Notes: generated from the sequence alone by a model not told the origin. A stretch of 45,349 bases of DNA from Verrucomicrobiales bacterium (GCA_024638765.1 JAHEJT010000020.1:5818-51166), one strand, 5' to 3'; shown: positions 8,702 to 17,142, counted from the stretch's first letter. A program made the numbers and translations.

Positions 8702-10105
8702 GTGAAGTATATCCTAACTTGCATTTGCGTCTCAACTCTTTTCCTCCTCAGCCCGCTCTCTTTCTGCCCGGGCGCAGACATCCCCCCATCGTCCAGCCCC
8801 CCGGCGCCTCCAAACGGCGCCCCCGAGTTCGCCCCCCTGGTCCAACCCTCTCACGGACAACACCTGGCCCTCACTCTCAAGAAATTACGGGACCCACCCC
8901 GTCCCCGGCGGCCTTTCCTGATCTGGGCCCTCGGCTCCAGTTACACCAACATGCTCGGCAACGGCGAGTTCTGGCAGGAACACATCCCCCGCCTCTTCGC
9001 GAATGCCCCCCCGATCGAATACAGGAAAATGGTCGGCAACTCCTGCCCCTGGCAATACCTCCGCGGCTGGGCAGGACATCTCGTCCTCCCCGATCAACCC
9101 GACCTCGTCCTCGTCTATACCATCGGTCGACCGGAACACCTGGAAGCGTTGCTCGTCGATCTCCGTAAGTCCACCACCGCGGATATTATCGTGCCCAGCA
9201 TCCACTGGCGTGAACGCGACCAGCGGCTCTTCGGCCATTCCGAAGACGCCGCCGACCAGGATGTCTCCGCCGTCCGCGAAATCTGCGCCCGGCATGGGGT
9301 CGAGTTCGTGGAAAATCGCAAGGCCTGGGGAGATTACCTCGTCGAAAATGATCTGCCGATCCCCGCCCTCCTCAAAGATCCGGTCCACCAAAGCGATTAC
9401 GGGAGGGAAATCATCAACCGGAATATCCTCTCACATTTTCGCACGCCGCAGGAATTCTCTTACGATCCGGAGACCCGTGAAAGAATCATCGCCCGCGATA
9501 TCCAGATCCCCCCGGGAGAATCCCGGGAGTTCTCCTTCGAAGGAACCCGCCTCGATCTCGTGAGCCGCGCCCACCCTGGCGGCGGCTCGCTGCACGTCGA
9601 CATCGACGGACAGCCCGCCGCATCCTTTCCCGCCTTTCTGATGACTTACGTCCAACCGGGAAAATCCAATTACCACGCCAAAGGAGTCATCCCCCGGGAC
9701 AACGCCCCGCATGGGATTACGCTGGGGAAAGAGATCGTCCCCCAGACCTGGACCCTCACCGTCACCAGCGACCAGGCCGATTTTACCCTCAGAGGAAGCG
9801 TCACCGGCCCGGACGGCGCCGGCAACGCTACCGAGCCGTTCCACAGCGACTCCGGCCAGATCACGATCGAGCCCGGTCTCTGGCGCCGTTCGGAGCGCAA
9901 CCGCGCCGGCGACTCCTTCACCTTCGATGTTTACCGAAGCACCGTCGCCGAGGTCACCTTCCCCGCCGAAAAAGAAGAATCCCCCTCCCGAGTGCGCCTG
10001 GCGCAGAATCTCCCCAATGGCCCGCATACCATCCGCCTCGTCAACCAGGGCTCTCGCGAAGTCACCGTCGAATTCCTCGAAGCCTTCACACCTCCCCTCA
10101 AATGA
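8702..10105 (+). CDS. secreted SGNH/GDSL-type hydrolase-like protein
   Basis: The frame opens at an ATG at 8567, but a GTG at 8702 gives a typical signal peptide (KYILTCICVSTLFLLSPLSFC) and about 467 residues. The first 45 residues of the longer form do not look like an export signal, so the GTG is preferred. No clear ribosome site separates the two. An SGNH-like first block is visible in WALGSSYTNML, and a candidate Asp-His block in KDPVHQSDYGREI. The C-terminal 180 residues look beta-rich. The likely role is an exported esterase or lipase-like enzyme on a sugar or lipid substrate; the exact substrate cannot be told. A family A hairpin follows 4 bases after the stop. Confidence 0.7.
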   Translation: MKYILTCICVSTLFLLSPLSFCPGADIPPSSSPPAPPNGAPEFAPLVQPSHGQHLALTLKKLRDPPRPRRPFLIWALGSSYTNMLGNGEFWQEHIPRLFANAPPIEYRKMVGNSCPWQYLRGWAGHLVLPDQPDLVLVYTIGRPEHLEALLVDLRKSTTADIIVPSIHWRERDQRLFGHSEDAADQDVSAVREICARHGVEFVENRKAWGDYLVENDLPIPALLKDPVHQSDYGREIINRNILSHFRTPQEFSYDPETRERIIARDIQIPPGESREFSFEGTRLDLVSRAHPGGGSLHVDIDGQPAASFPAFLMTYVQPGKSNYHAKGVIPRDNAPHGITLGKEIVPQTWTLTVTSDQADFTLRGSVTGPDGAGNATEPFHSDSGQITIEPGLWRRSERNRAGDSFTFDVYRSTVAEVTFPAEKEESPSRVRLAQNLPNGPHTIRLVNQGSREVTVEFLEAFTPPLK

Positions 10106-10108
10106 AAA

Positions 10109-10136
10109 TGTGACGCAGGCGTCTCGCCTGCGATCT
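10109..10136. repeat. family A hairpin, single arm
   Basis: The arm pairs CGCAGGCG with CGCCTGCG around a short TCT-type loop. It begins 4 bases after the SGNH hydrolase stop codon. The same 24-base core occurs at 25468-25491. Confidence 0.8.
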
Positions 10137-10268
10137 AAAACACAATCGCTGCCCCGGCAGCGCACATCTTCCTATAAGAACTGTCGGCGCATTAGCGCTT
10201 AGCATCATGGCGAAGCCAGGATACAGAGCCCCGCGAAGCAGGGAGAATTAACCGATTCCGCTTCCTGC

Positions 10269-11660
10269 CTACCGGCTAGGCACCCCCTCCGTCTCCCCGC
10301 CGAACACGTTGTTCGCAAACACGACACCGCTTCCGCCCTCGACCTTCAGATCCATCCCCCCCGGTGCGGTGCCGCTCACCATGGTTGCGGACACGATACT
10401 GTCCTCGACATCCTTGAATACGATTCCGTTCGCACAGTTCCGCAGGCTGCAGCCAGTGATCGAGAATCTCTTGCATTTCTGCACCACGAGAGCCCCTTTC
10501 GGTTCTTTCAGGTCGACGAATTGCACGCCGCCCAGAATGCAATCGCTGCTCTCTCGAAATACCACGCCCCCGACAGTGCCTTTCTTGAGATGCCGCGGAT
10601 CGAAAACGTTGCCGGTGAATACGATACGCGCGCTTCGCGTGATGAGCGCATCGCGCGGAATCGGCGTAAAAAACGTGTTCCCCGTGACGGTTGCGCTGCG
10701 GACGTAATCGAAGTGAAGGTTTACCGAAGCGTCGCTCATAATATTGTTCCCGATGGCAACCTGGTCGATGGGCCATCCCTCGTAACCGAGCATCCGGATA
10801 TTCGCCCCCTTCGGATTCTTGCTGTTGTGCTGGATCGTGCAGCCCGTGATCACGATTTCCGCGATGGACCGCCTCTCCCGCCCCGCCGAGCTGTCGATCA
10901 AGATGTTCGCCGCCAATGATTCGCTCCCGTCGTCCGGCATGTTCCCCTCGATGTCGCAATTTCCGATCTGCAGGTTGCGCACGTTACCGTCGCGGACCAC
11001 GACCCCGCCCTCCCTGTTATAACTGATGTGACAGTCGCCGACGTTGATCTGGTGCAGGTTCACGTCATCGAGAAAAATTCCTATCCCGCGGTTCTCGTAG
11101 ACGTGGCAACTCGAGATGATGACGTTGCGGTTCCGGTTCACCAGACGGATCCCGTGCCGAAGCTTGCGCAACACCAGCCGCGTCAGGATCGGCTTGACCG
11201 TGCCCTCCAGCTCTACGCCGTCCGCTTTCTCGTGCGCCCCCACGATCTCGATCCCGTCTATCAACGGCATGCGTTGACGCCAGGTCTCCGGCTTAAAAGT
11301 CGACGGTGCCGCAGTGCCCTCGTGGGTGCCGACGAAACGAAACGCCGGTCCCTCGCCCGTCATGATCACGGTGACCGCCCCCTCCGCCGAGATCGAAGCG
11401 CCGCCGTGTTTCGCGAGATCGACGAGAATGGTTTTCCCAATCCGATACTTGCCCGGCGCCAGCCGGAGATTCCCCTTGCCTTCATCCAGGCGCTGCTGCA
11501 ACTGCGCCGCGCGATCCGGCAAGCCCACCGCTAATGATTCCACCCCCGCTTGCTGGGCGGCCGCAGGCCAGCACGCCAGCCCCAGTAACAATCCCCAAAT
11601 CACCCCGGTCCAATCCGCACTCCAATACTTCGATCGCATCATCTCACCCCCATCCTTCAT
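10269..11660 (-). CDS. exported right-handed parallel beta-helix protein
   Basis: The 463-residue protein carries a signal peptide ending near AAAQQA; ATG codons at 11660 and 11642 are both possible. From about 60 onward it shows short repeats typical of pectin-lyase-fold beta-helices: LVNRNRNVIISSCHVYENRG, INVGDCHISYNREGG, LQIGNCDIEGN, IVITGCTIQHNS, ATVTGNTFFTP and FSITGCSLRNCANGI. Proteins of this fold bind or cleave polysaccharides, but no catalytic residue can be assigned here. It is 132 bases downstream of an FAD oxidoreductase on the same strand, so the two may be co-transcribed. Confidence 0.8.
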   Translation of the reverse strand: MKDGGEMMRSKYWSADWTGVIWGLLLGLACWPAAAQQAGVESLAVGLPDRAAQLQQRLDEGKGNLRLAPGKYRIGKTILVDLAKHGGASISAEGAVTVIMTGEGPAFRFVGTHEGTAAPSTFKPETWRQRMPLIDGIEIVGAHEKADGVELEGTVKPILTRLVLRKLRHGIRLVNRNRNVIISSCHVYENRGIGIFLDDVNLHQINVGDCHISYNREGGVVVRDGNVRNLQIGNCDIEGNMPDDGSESLAANILIDSSAGRERRSIAEIVITGCTIQHNSKNPKGANIRMLGYEGWPIDQVAIGNNIMSDASVNLHFDYVRSATVTGNTFFTPIPRDALITRSARIVFTGNVFDPRHLKKGTVGGVVFRESSDCILGGVQFVDLKEPKGALVVQKCKRFSITGCSLRNCANGIVFKDVEDSIVSATMVSGTAPGGMDLKVEGGSGVVFANNVFGGETEGVPSR

Positions 11661-11792
11661 CCCTCCAGCCCGCGGTCAAGATCCGCGGGACGGATTGCAA
11701 CCCATTCAATGTGACGGAGACTTGCCGGCGGGTTGGATGATGCGCTCTCGCGCCAGGCAGTGTGAAAATCCGTGCCTAAATCCGGATCTCAA

Positions 11793-13442
11793 CTACCGGC
11801 TCCTCACCTTCAAAACCTGCCTCCGCGCGACCAGTCTTGGGCGCAGCGCGCTGTAGGAGACATCCTGCACCGCAAGGCCGGCGCGGGCGGCTTCCACGGC
11901 AGCCAGACCCGCGCTCTCGCTCAGAATCATGAACACCGGCTCCATCCGCAGGGACGCGAACCCCATGTGCGACGCCGACACACAAAAAGTCACCAGCAGA
12001 TTCTCGCATTCGCTGCGCACCGGCGTGATGGCCCGGTAAGGCACCTCGTAGGGGTTGCGCCCGGGGGTGAAATCATTCGGGTTGCCCTCGTTGCGCACCA
12101 ATCCACCCTCGACGATCCGCTGGACAAGATGGCTGTCAGCAGGATACGAGCCCATGCCGATGGAATCTTCCTTGATCCGATCCGTCTCGATGTCGCGGCT
12201 GGTCATCACGTATGCCCCCGCCATCCGGCGGGCCTCGCGCACGTAAAGCTGGGGCGACCAGTGGTCCGTACCCACATACTCATCTTTCGGGTAACCCCAC
12301 TGCAGCATCTCTCCCCGCACCTCCGCCGGCACCCGCGGATCGTGACCCAGGAAGTAAAGCAATCCTTTCGTGTAATCGACATGCCGCCGCATGATGAAGT
12401 CTCTCGTCGCTTTATCTCCGTCCGGATAGTCCCAGTTGAATCCGATAAAATCGGTGGAGAACGGCCCGCCATCATTGATGTCGGTCTTGCGGTTGGGTAA
12501 CGGATCGATCTTCAGCAGTCCTTTGCGGAGGGAGATATCTGGTTTGGCAGCCAGGTAGCGGGCCAGCAGCTCATAGCGGCGCGGGTCGTAATTGTCCGGC
12601 TCCCCAATCGGCAGGCGATTGTCGGGGTGATCCGTCAGACAGATGCGGAAATTGTAGGCCTGGACCTTGCCGTCGCCGGCGCCGACCTCGCCGCGCGGCA
12701 CATCCTGCACCCCGTAGAGCAGCTTCCCGTCATCGTCGTATGGGCTGAGGTCGACGTCCCACTGCTTGCGCGTCGATACTTTCCACGGCAAAACGCCCGC
12801 GTACTGCTCACCATACTCCGCCGCCGACTCGCGCCCGACGCGATAGGTGACCCCGGCCGCGGCCAGCAGATCCCCTTCGTACGTGGCGTCGATGAAGACG
12901 CGGCCGCCGAACTCTGCACTGTTCTCGCAGCGGAGGGAAACGATGCGCGTCCCGCTCTTCTCGACGCCGGCGAGCCGGTGGCCTTTGAGGAGAGTCACGC
13001 CCGCTTCTTTCATCATCTCGCGAAGCACCGACGAGGCGGCCGATGGCTCATGAAACCACCACTTGTCATCGCTGAGCGTCTGGGCCTGCCGCTTGCCGCC
13101 CGCCAGATACTCATCGCGGGTCTGAAACTTCCACGCCGCCGGGTCGTCGTAATGGGTCTTGATGCGACGGTAAAATTCCGCGGCCATCCCCCCGATGGTC
13201 GCGCTCACGCCCAGGTCTGTCCTCCCCAGTCCGCCGGTGACCATACCGCCGACGTGGTCGCCGGGTTCCAGCACGATCACCGATGCCCCTTCCCGCGCTG
13301 CAGAGACGGCGGCGATGATCCCGCCCGCGGTCCCCCCATAGACGACCAGGTCGCGGCGACCGGCCTCGGCGGCGCCGGCCGGGCGGTGAATCGCCGATGC
13401 AAAGTACAGAGCGAACAGAACAACGAACCCGTGCCGTGTCAT
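11793..13442 (-). CDS. exported FAD-dependent oxidoreductase (PF12831 type)
   Basis: The open frame reaches 13505, but ATG at 13442 begins a signal peptide (MTRHGFVVLFALYFASA...), giving 549 residues. The dinucleotide-binding motif follows at once: DLVVYGGTAGGIIAAVSAAR, then VIVLEPGDHVGGMVTGGLGRTD. FIDATYEGDLLAAAGV and NLLVTFCVSASHMGF are characteristic of the FAD-dependent family common in Verrucomicrobiota and Planctomycetota. The substrate is unknown but probably a carbohydrate-derived or small organic molecule outside the cytoplasm. It is upstream of the beta-helix gene on the same strand. Confidence 0.9.
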   Translation of the reverse strand: MTRHGFVVLFALYFASAIHRPAGAAEAGRRDLVVYGGTAGGIIAAVSAAREGASVIVLEPGDHVGGMVTGGLGRTDLGVSATIGGMAAEFYRRIKTHYDDPAAWKFQTRDEYLAGGKRQAQTLSDDKWWFHEPSAASSVLREMMKEAGVTLLKGHRLAGVEKSGTRIVSLRCENSAEFGGRVFIDATYEGDLLAAAGVTYRVGRESAAEYGEQYAGVLPWKVSTRKQWDVDLSPYDDDGKLLYGVQDVPRGEVGAGDGKVQAYNFRICLTDHPDNRLPIGEPDNYDPRRYELLARYLAAKPDISLRKGLLKIDPLPNRKTDINDGGPFSTDFIGFNWDYPDGDKATRDFIMRRHVDYTKGLLYFLGHDPRVPAEVRGEMLQWGYPKDEYVGTDHWSPQLYVREARRMAGAYVMTSRDIETDRIKEDSIGMGSYPADSHLVQRIVEGGLVRNEGNPNDFTPGRNPYEVPYRAITPVRSECENLLVTFCVSASHMGFASLRMEPVFMILSESAGLAAVEAARAGLAVQDVSYSALRPRLVARRQVLKVRSR

Positions 13443-13600
13443 CGTGATTGATCGAGAGTTTGCATCGGTAGACAGGCCGGCGAGTATCCGAATCAGTGGG
13501 AACATGGGCCTCGTGTCCGATGGGCGCCAACGTCAAGCATGAGGCACGGCTGACCGGGAGCACGCGCCTGTTGCAGGACAGGGGTTGTAATTGTGGTAAA

Positions 13601-13783
13601 TCATTCGAACTCGGGGCGGGTCAGTCGTTGCTCTCCATGCGCTTCGGTGATTTTTTTCGATTTGACGATTCTATGCACCAGGAACGCAAGCAACAGAGCA
13701 GTCCAAATCCCGCAGGCGGTGAGCCTAGCCAGCATCTCATCGAGAAACTCGCCGTCTAGAGTAATAGGGGCAAGGAAGGGCAT
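13601..13783 (-). CDS. possible small single-pass membrane protein
   Basis: The 60-residue frame begins with ATG at 13783, 20 bases after the stop of the gamma-glutamylcyclotransferase-like gene, and has one hydrophobic segment (CGIWTALLLAFLVHRIV) followed by a basic stretch KSKK. No family is recognised. It may be a real small gene of the same low-GC island or a chance frame. The rest of 13443-13803 shows nothing else. Confidence 0.35.
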   Translation of the reverse strand: MPFLAPITLDGEFLDEMLARLTACGIWTALLLAFLVHRIVKSKKITEAHGEQRLTRPEFE

Positions 13784-13803
13784 AGAAACTACGACAACGT
13801 TGT

Positions 13804-14298
13804 TTAGGTGCCGTTTTTCGCCCTGTGCACGATTCGCATATGGTGGTTGTGGCGCTCACGGTTTGCATCCTCTAACGATTCAACGGCGGTAATCTTTTGG
13901 ACATAGTGTGTTGGGAAGCGCAAGTGTTCGCAGCCAACGATAACCAATTCCTTATACCATGAAAACGGTTTAAGATTCTCATCAATATGCGTGTCAGCAG
14001 CAACGTATGTAAAACACTGGCCAAACTCTGGCACTTTGATCGTATCGATCTCGTAGCCGGCGCCCAAGCCCTCGGCTCGATCGAGGTTGGGTTTCTGGGT
14101 AGGGTCGATTCTATAGACGGCGACATAAATCTCCTCGGTGGAGACCGCGATATCGCACTTTCCGGAGCCGTCCTTGCTTTGCTTGTGAAACCGTAACGCA
14201 CGACTGCGAACAGGCGCTGCTCCTAATAAAGAAGCGGAGGGTACCCGCTCACGGAGGCGAGTGGGATGGAGATTTGAACCATAGGCAGCGTATAGCAT
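13804..14298 (-). CDS. gamma-glutamylcyclotransferase-like protein
   Basis: The 164-residue protein starts MLYAAYGSNLHPTRLRERVPS, the YGSN signature of the gamma-glutamylcyclotransferase/AIG2-like fold, followed by ALRFHKQSKDGSGKCDI and LDRAEGLGAGY, whose glutamate is the usual catalytic acid. Members release 5-oxoproline from gamma-glutamyl peptides or act on related amides; the actual substrate is unknown. It is cytoplasmic with no signal. Base composition is lower in GC than the flanking chromosome. It begins 22 bases after a string resembling an integron recombination core (ACGTTAGGTGCC), and the sequence after its stop repeats TAAACAACGTT. Confidence 0.85.
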   Translation of the reverse strand: MLYAAYGSNLHPTRLRERVPSASLLGAAPVRSRALRFHKQSKDGSGKCDIAVSTEEIYVAVYRIDPTQKPNLDRAEGLGAGYEIDTIKVPEFGQCFTYVAADTHIDENLKPFSWYKELVIVGCEHLRFPTHYVQKITAVESLEDANRERHNHHMRIVHRAKNGT

Positions 14299-14303
14299 TG
14301 TAG

Positions 14304-14325
14304 GATTTCTCGGGCACCTAACGTT
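14304..14325 (-). other. attC-like core upstream of the cyclotransferase gene
   Basis: Read on the minus strand the site is TAAACAACGTTAGGTGCC. GTTAGGT fits the integron R-prime core GTTRRRY, and it lies immediately before a gene start as cassette boundaries do. The string TAAACAACGTT recurs after the stop codon of the same gene at about 13792-13805. A complete attC stem-loop is not visible, so this is tentative. Confidence 0.3.
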
Positions 14326-14355
14326 GTTTATGCACTCGAACGGCCCTGAGCTCTC

Positions 14356-14601
14356 TCAGTCAGGCAGATCCTCGAGCTTAGTGAATTTGTTTTTTCTGAT
14401 ATCGGCACGAGCCTTATCGATTGTCTTTAAGAAATTCTCGTCGTTCAGGAGGCGATATTCCAACCAGTCATCTTCGCTCTCAAATCCGATTAGGACTGCT
14501 GCAGGACGTCCATGCCGGGTGATAACAACTTTCTCTTTTTCAGCCTTCCGGATGATGGCGCAGAGGTCGTCCTTCGCTTCAGTTAGTGGAATTGTCTTCA
14601 T
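14356..14601 (-). CDS. Phd/YefM family antitoxin
   Basis: The 81-residue protein starts MKTIPLTEAKDDLCAIIRKA and continues VVITRHGRPAAVLIGFESEDDW, the DNA-binding fold of type II antitoxins of the Phd/YefM family. The acidic C-terminus (residues 57-81) would wrap the toxin. The gene follows the toxin; in its restored frame the toxin would overlap this start by 23 bases. The toxin-first order is less common for this antitoxin class. Autoregulation is likely through the inverted repeat over the upstream promoter at 14897-14915. Confidence 0.88.
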   Translation of the reverse strand: MKTIPLTEAKDDLCAIIRKAEKEKVVITRHGRPAAVLIGFESEDDWLEYRLLNDENFLKTIDKARADIRKNKFTKLEDLPD

Positions 14602-14895
14602 TTTGTATTCCTTCTTCGTCTAAGTATTCTCTGATCGCCAGTTTCGGAATGATTCTGAGGATCTCTACTCGGTCAAATCGGTATCTACGTCGTAAAAAAC
14701 CCTCATATCAGTGACCCGAGGGCGATACTGGGGCCAGCGTAATCCTTCTAATCGCTTGATACGGCTTTTACTTGTCTTCTGTGGCTCGTGGCGAAGATGT
14801 CGCTCCAAGGCCTGCTTGATGGTCGCTCGCCACCGTGCATCCAGGTCCTTGTAATCGCGTGCCGCCTGAGGGCCCAAGATGATCTCGAAAGCCAA
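14579..14895 (-). pseudogene. RelE/ParE family toxin with a -1 frame break
   Basis: The frame from TTG at 14895 reads IILGPQAARDYKDLDARWR, the RelE/ParE fold, through RVFYDVD and then meets a stop at 14665-14667 after 76 residues. In the -1 frame, the sequence after TTT at 14675-14677 continues DRVEILRIIPKLAIREYLDE and ends at 14579 inside the antitoxin gene. This is the C-terminal strand and tail expected of the family. One missing base, or -1 slippage at the T run, explains it. Unless the ribosome shifts, the toxin lacks its last strand and is probably inactive. No in-frame start lies upstream, because a TAG precedes the TTG. Confidence 0.8.
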
Positions 14896-14896
14896 T

Positions 14897-14915
14897 CTGG
14901 CTATAATCTAGCCAG
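14897..14915. promoter_or_regulatory. operator-like inverted repeat of the toxin-antitoxin operon
   Basis: CTGGCTA and TAGCCAG form a perfect 7-base inverted repeat with a 5-base centre. It covers the -10 hexamer of the promoter at 14905-14933, as expected for autorepression by a toxin-antitoxin complex. Confidence 0.6.
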
Positions 14916-14933
14916 ATAATGGCCAATAGTCAA
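14905..14933 (-). promoter_or_regulatory. sigma70-like promoter of the toxin-antitoxin operon
   Basis: On the minus strand TTGACT (14928-14933) is followed by 17 bases and TAGATT (14905-14910). The TTG start codon of the toxin is only 9 bases after the -10 hexamer, so the transcript would be almost leaderless. Confidence 0.6.
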
Positions 14934-15115
14934 ATGGGAAGTTCGTGGTTCCAGCCATGCAACGGCTAGCGTGAGGCACCGAGGGGCGATGCCCGAGCTT
15001 ACCCAGAAGGTGGATTGGAATCAAGGCATCCGAGTTTCCAGCACACGGCGAATGGAAGGTTGCACTCCACCCGTTTGGCCGGATTTGCTGCAGCGCATGG
15101 TCAGGCAGCAGCGAT

Positions 15116-15478
15116 TCATGGAATCTGCCAGATCCCATGCTCGATCCCACCGTGCATATAGATCGCAATTATTCCATGTCCAGGAATCTCCATGCGCTCG
15201 AGCAAAATCTTGGCTCCCAAATCAGCTGCACGTTGGACGGTTGTCTTGATATCATTCACTCGCACGTAGCTACGTACCATCGGTTTCTCCTCGGTGTGCA
15301 TTGGAGCACGAATTCCACAGAGCGTTCCGCCAGGAAGTTCGGTAACATATGCGTTTCCCAACTCGGGTGCCATAGGCTGAAAGTGCCAACCATAAGACTT
15401 TTCGTAAAGGTTGCGAACAGCCTCAGCGTCCGTGGTCACGATTTCGAGGTAGTGTACTGTGTGTTCAGGAACGGCCAT
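15116..15478 (-). CDS. VOC (glyoxalase/bleomycin-resistance) family protein
   Basis: The 120-residue protein shows the beta-alpha-beta-beta-beta pairs of the vicinal oxygen chelate fold: VHYLEIVTTDAEAVRNLYEK near the start and SYVRVNDIKTTVQRAADLGA in the second half. Such proteins bind a divalent metal and act as lyases, dioxygenases or drug-binding proteins; the substrate is not evident. The start is ATG at 15478, with GGAAG about 10 bases upstream. It lies in the low-GC island and has about 220 bases on either side, so it appears to be a single-gene unit. Confidence 0.87.
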   Translation of the reverse strand: MAVPEHTVHYLEIVTTDAEAVRNLYEKSYGWHFQPMAPELGNAYVTELPGGTLCGIRAPMHTEEKPMVRSYVRVNDIKTTVQRAADLGAKILLERMEIPGHGIIAIYMHGGIEHGIWQIP

Positions 15479-15696
15479 TTGATTGTTTCTTCCTTTTGTA
15501 TCGTATCGTGTCTATGAGATCCAGAACTATTGGCTGGGCCTACGTCCGAGCGCTGGCACCCGCTACCGGGAGCGCGGTGTCGCAACAGGATTAAGGGTTG
15601 GAGAGAGGGTCATTTCGACTCACCAGCGGTAGCGGGTTGCACAGCCGCGTCTTGTTCTGCTTCCTGGCTTCATAAACCAAGCGCAACGATCCTTCT

Positions 15697-16659
15697 TTAT
15701 TTCGGTGTCGCTTCGCCGTGTGGATAGCGATAATCGGCTTTTTCGTCGGTGGATACTTTCACCGTGGAATCGTCGCCAGGCGTGTAAAGGAAGAGTTTAC
15801 CTCCAGCGTGATAGACGATCGCGCTTTGGTCACGAGTCCAGCGGGGATAGGCAAACCAGACCGGTTTTCCGTCCTCGTTGGCGAAGGCTTTGAAATTCGT
15901 CATCATACGCTTTTCGGCGTCGAAGTCGGCGACGTAGAGCGTTCGCCCAGCCACCGAGTGTTTGAATCCTTTCTGATACTCGAAGCACACCTTGGTCTCG
16001 TCCGACGAGAGGCTGACCCGCGCGAGCACTCCGGCTTTGTCGAGTTCACACTTGATCCGTTCGAACTTGGGTTCTCCACCAGGATTCGGTGTCATCAGAT
16101 AGTAACCGCGCTTCCGTTTCGGCGGGGTGGAGCCGACGAGAATGCGTCCGTCGGTAAGGCAGGTAAAACCCCAGGTGTGGTAGCTGTTGTCAGTCAGGGC
16201 GATCTCTTCGCCGGGTTTTCCGCCGATCTTGCCGGCCATGACTTGGTAACCGCCGGTTTCCGGGTTCCTGCGATTCCAGATCGGAGTATTATTGCCGTCC
16301 CGCGTCCAAGTCTGATTGAAGTCGGTGTGAGTGCCGTCGGTGATCTGGTGGAATCCCGTGCCATCAATGCTGACGATGCAGATGGCGGTCTTCCAGTTGC
16401 TGACTTCCTTGTCGTTCACGAGACGGCGAAAGAAGACGAGCATGTCGCCGTTCTTCGACCACGAAGGCTTGAAGTCCCAGTGGCCAGTCGTGAGCGGTTC
16501 CTCTTCCGGCGTGCCGAGGACATTGATGTGAATCTCGCCGTCCTTATAGTAGGAGGAGCGATGGCCTTCTTGAGAGCCCGCTGCAGAAAGAGTGAACGCG
16601 ACTACCCCAAAAATTGTGGATCCAATGGCCTGTGGAATGGAGAGCTGAGAAGACTTCAT
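15697..16659 (-). CDS. exported TolB-like beta-propeller protein (PD40 repeats)
   Basis: The 320-residue protein has an N-terminal hydrophobic signal (residues 10-27). Its repeats are of the WD40-like PD40 type: WDFKPSWSKNGDMLVFFRR, HTDFNQTWTRDGNNTPIWNR and FAYPRWTRDQSAIVYHAGG. This is the TolB C-terminal/oligogalacturonate-lyase-like propeller architecture. Without a catalytic domain it may bind ligand or partner proteins. It lies between the VOC gene and the DUF6883 gene, all on the minus strand. The enzymatic role cannot be told from the sequence. Confidence 0.75.
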   Translation of the reverse strand: MKSSQLSIPQAIGSTIFGVVAFTLSAAGSQEGHRSSYYKDGEIHINVLGTPEEEPLTTGHWDFKPSWSKNGDMLVFFRRLVNDKEVSNWKTAICIVSIDGTGFHQITDGTHTDFNQTWTRDGNNTPIWNRRNPETGGYQVMAGKIGGKPGEEIALTDNSYHTWGFTCLTDGRILVGSTPPKRKRGYYLMTPNPGGEPKFERIKCELDKAGVLARVSLSSDETKVCFEYQKGFKHSVAGRTLYVADFDAEKRMMTNFKAFANEDGKPVWFAYPRWTRDQSAIVYHAGGKLFLYTPGDDSTVKVSTDEKADYRYPHGEATPK

Positions 16660-16831
16660 GATTTTATTCCAGAACGTCGAGGGTATGCGACCGGTTACCA
16701 GGGACAGGGCATCGTCAGCGGAGCAATGGCTCGCGCGGCCATATGGCTTTCAATAATCGACGGGTAGCCGGTTCGTATCACCCGCCTGTTCTGTCTGAGT
16801 ATCTTAATCTCTTCCTTCATTCTCGGTTACT

Positions 16832-17107
16832 TTACTCTCGAATATAACAGGAGGTCAAACGCGGGACTTCCTCATCCTGCTTGATAATCCAAAGCGTGCG
16901 AATCTGAGCAGATCGATCGCCTCGCCGGATTTCGAAATCAACGACAAAGCGGCGGCCGTAAGGATCCTCTTCTGCAATCACACACTCTGCGTTCAGAATA
17001 CCGCTTTCAATCGCATTTTTCAATGCGTCAGCGTCGGGTTGCGTAAATCCCAAGGCGCTCTTGAATACTCTCGCTTTATGTTTGCCTCGGGGATGCCGCA
17101 AATCCAA
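16832..17107 (-). CDS. DUF6883-like small protein, probably 5'-truncated
   Basis: The 91-residue protein reads LDLRHPRGKHKARVFKSALG, then YGRRFVVDFEIRRGDRSAQIRTLWI, which resembles the DUF6883 family. The only start in frame is TTG at 17107; a TGA stop occurs just three codons before it, and the codons in between still extend the family similarity, reading TYC before LDLRHP. The N-terminus is therefore probably lost or the true start is non-standard. The heptamer array at 17115-17142 abuts the break. The function is unknown; relatives are small proteins often near toxin-antitoxin genes. Confidence 0.6.
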   Translation of the reverse strand: MDLRHPRGKHKARVFKSALGFTQPDADALKNAIESGILNAECVIAEEDPYGRRFVVDFEIRRGDRSAQIRTLWIIKQDEEVPRLTSCYIRE

Positions 17108-17114
17108 ACAGTAC

Positions 17115-17142
17115 GTTCAGGGTTCAGCGTTCAAGGTTCCAA
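17115..17142. repeat. degenerate heptamer array (GTTCAGG-like, 4 units)
   Basis: Units read GTTCAGG, GTTCAGC, GTTCAAG and GTTCCAA without spacers. The array abuts the broken 5' end of the DUF6883-like gene. Confidence 0.7.

Noticed and set aside
14908-15168. Small minus-strand frame between the VOC and toxin genes
   Set aside because: It overlaps the VOC gene end, has no recognisable features and lacks a start signal.
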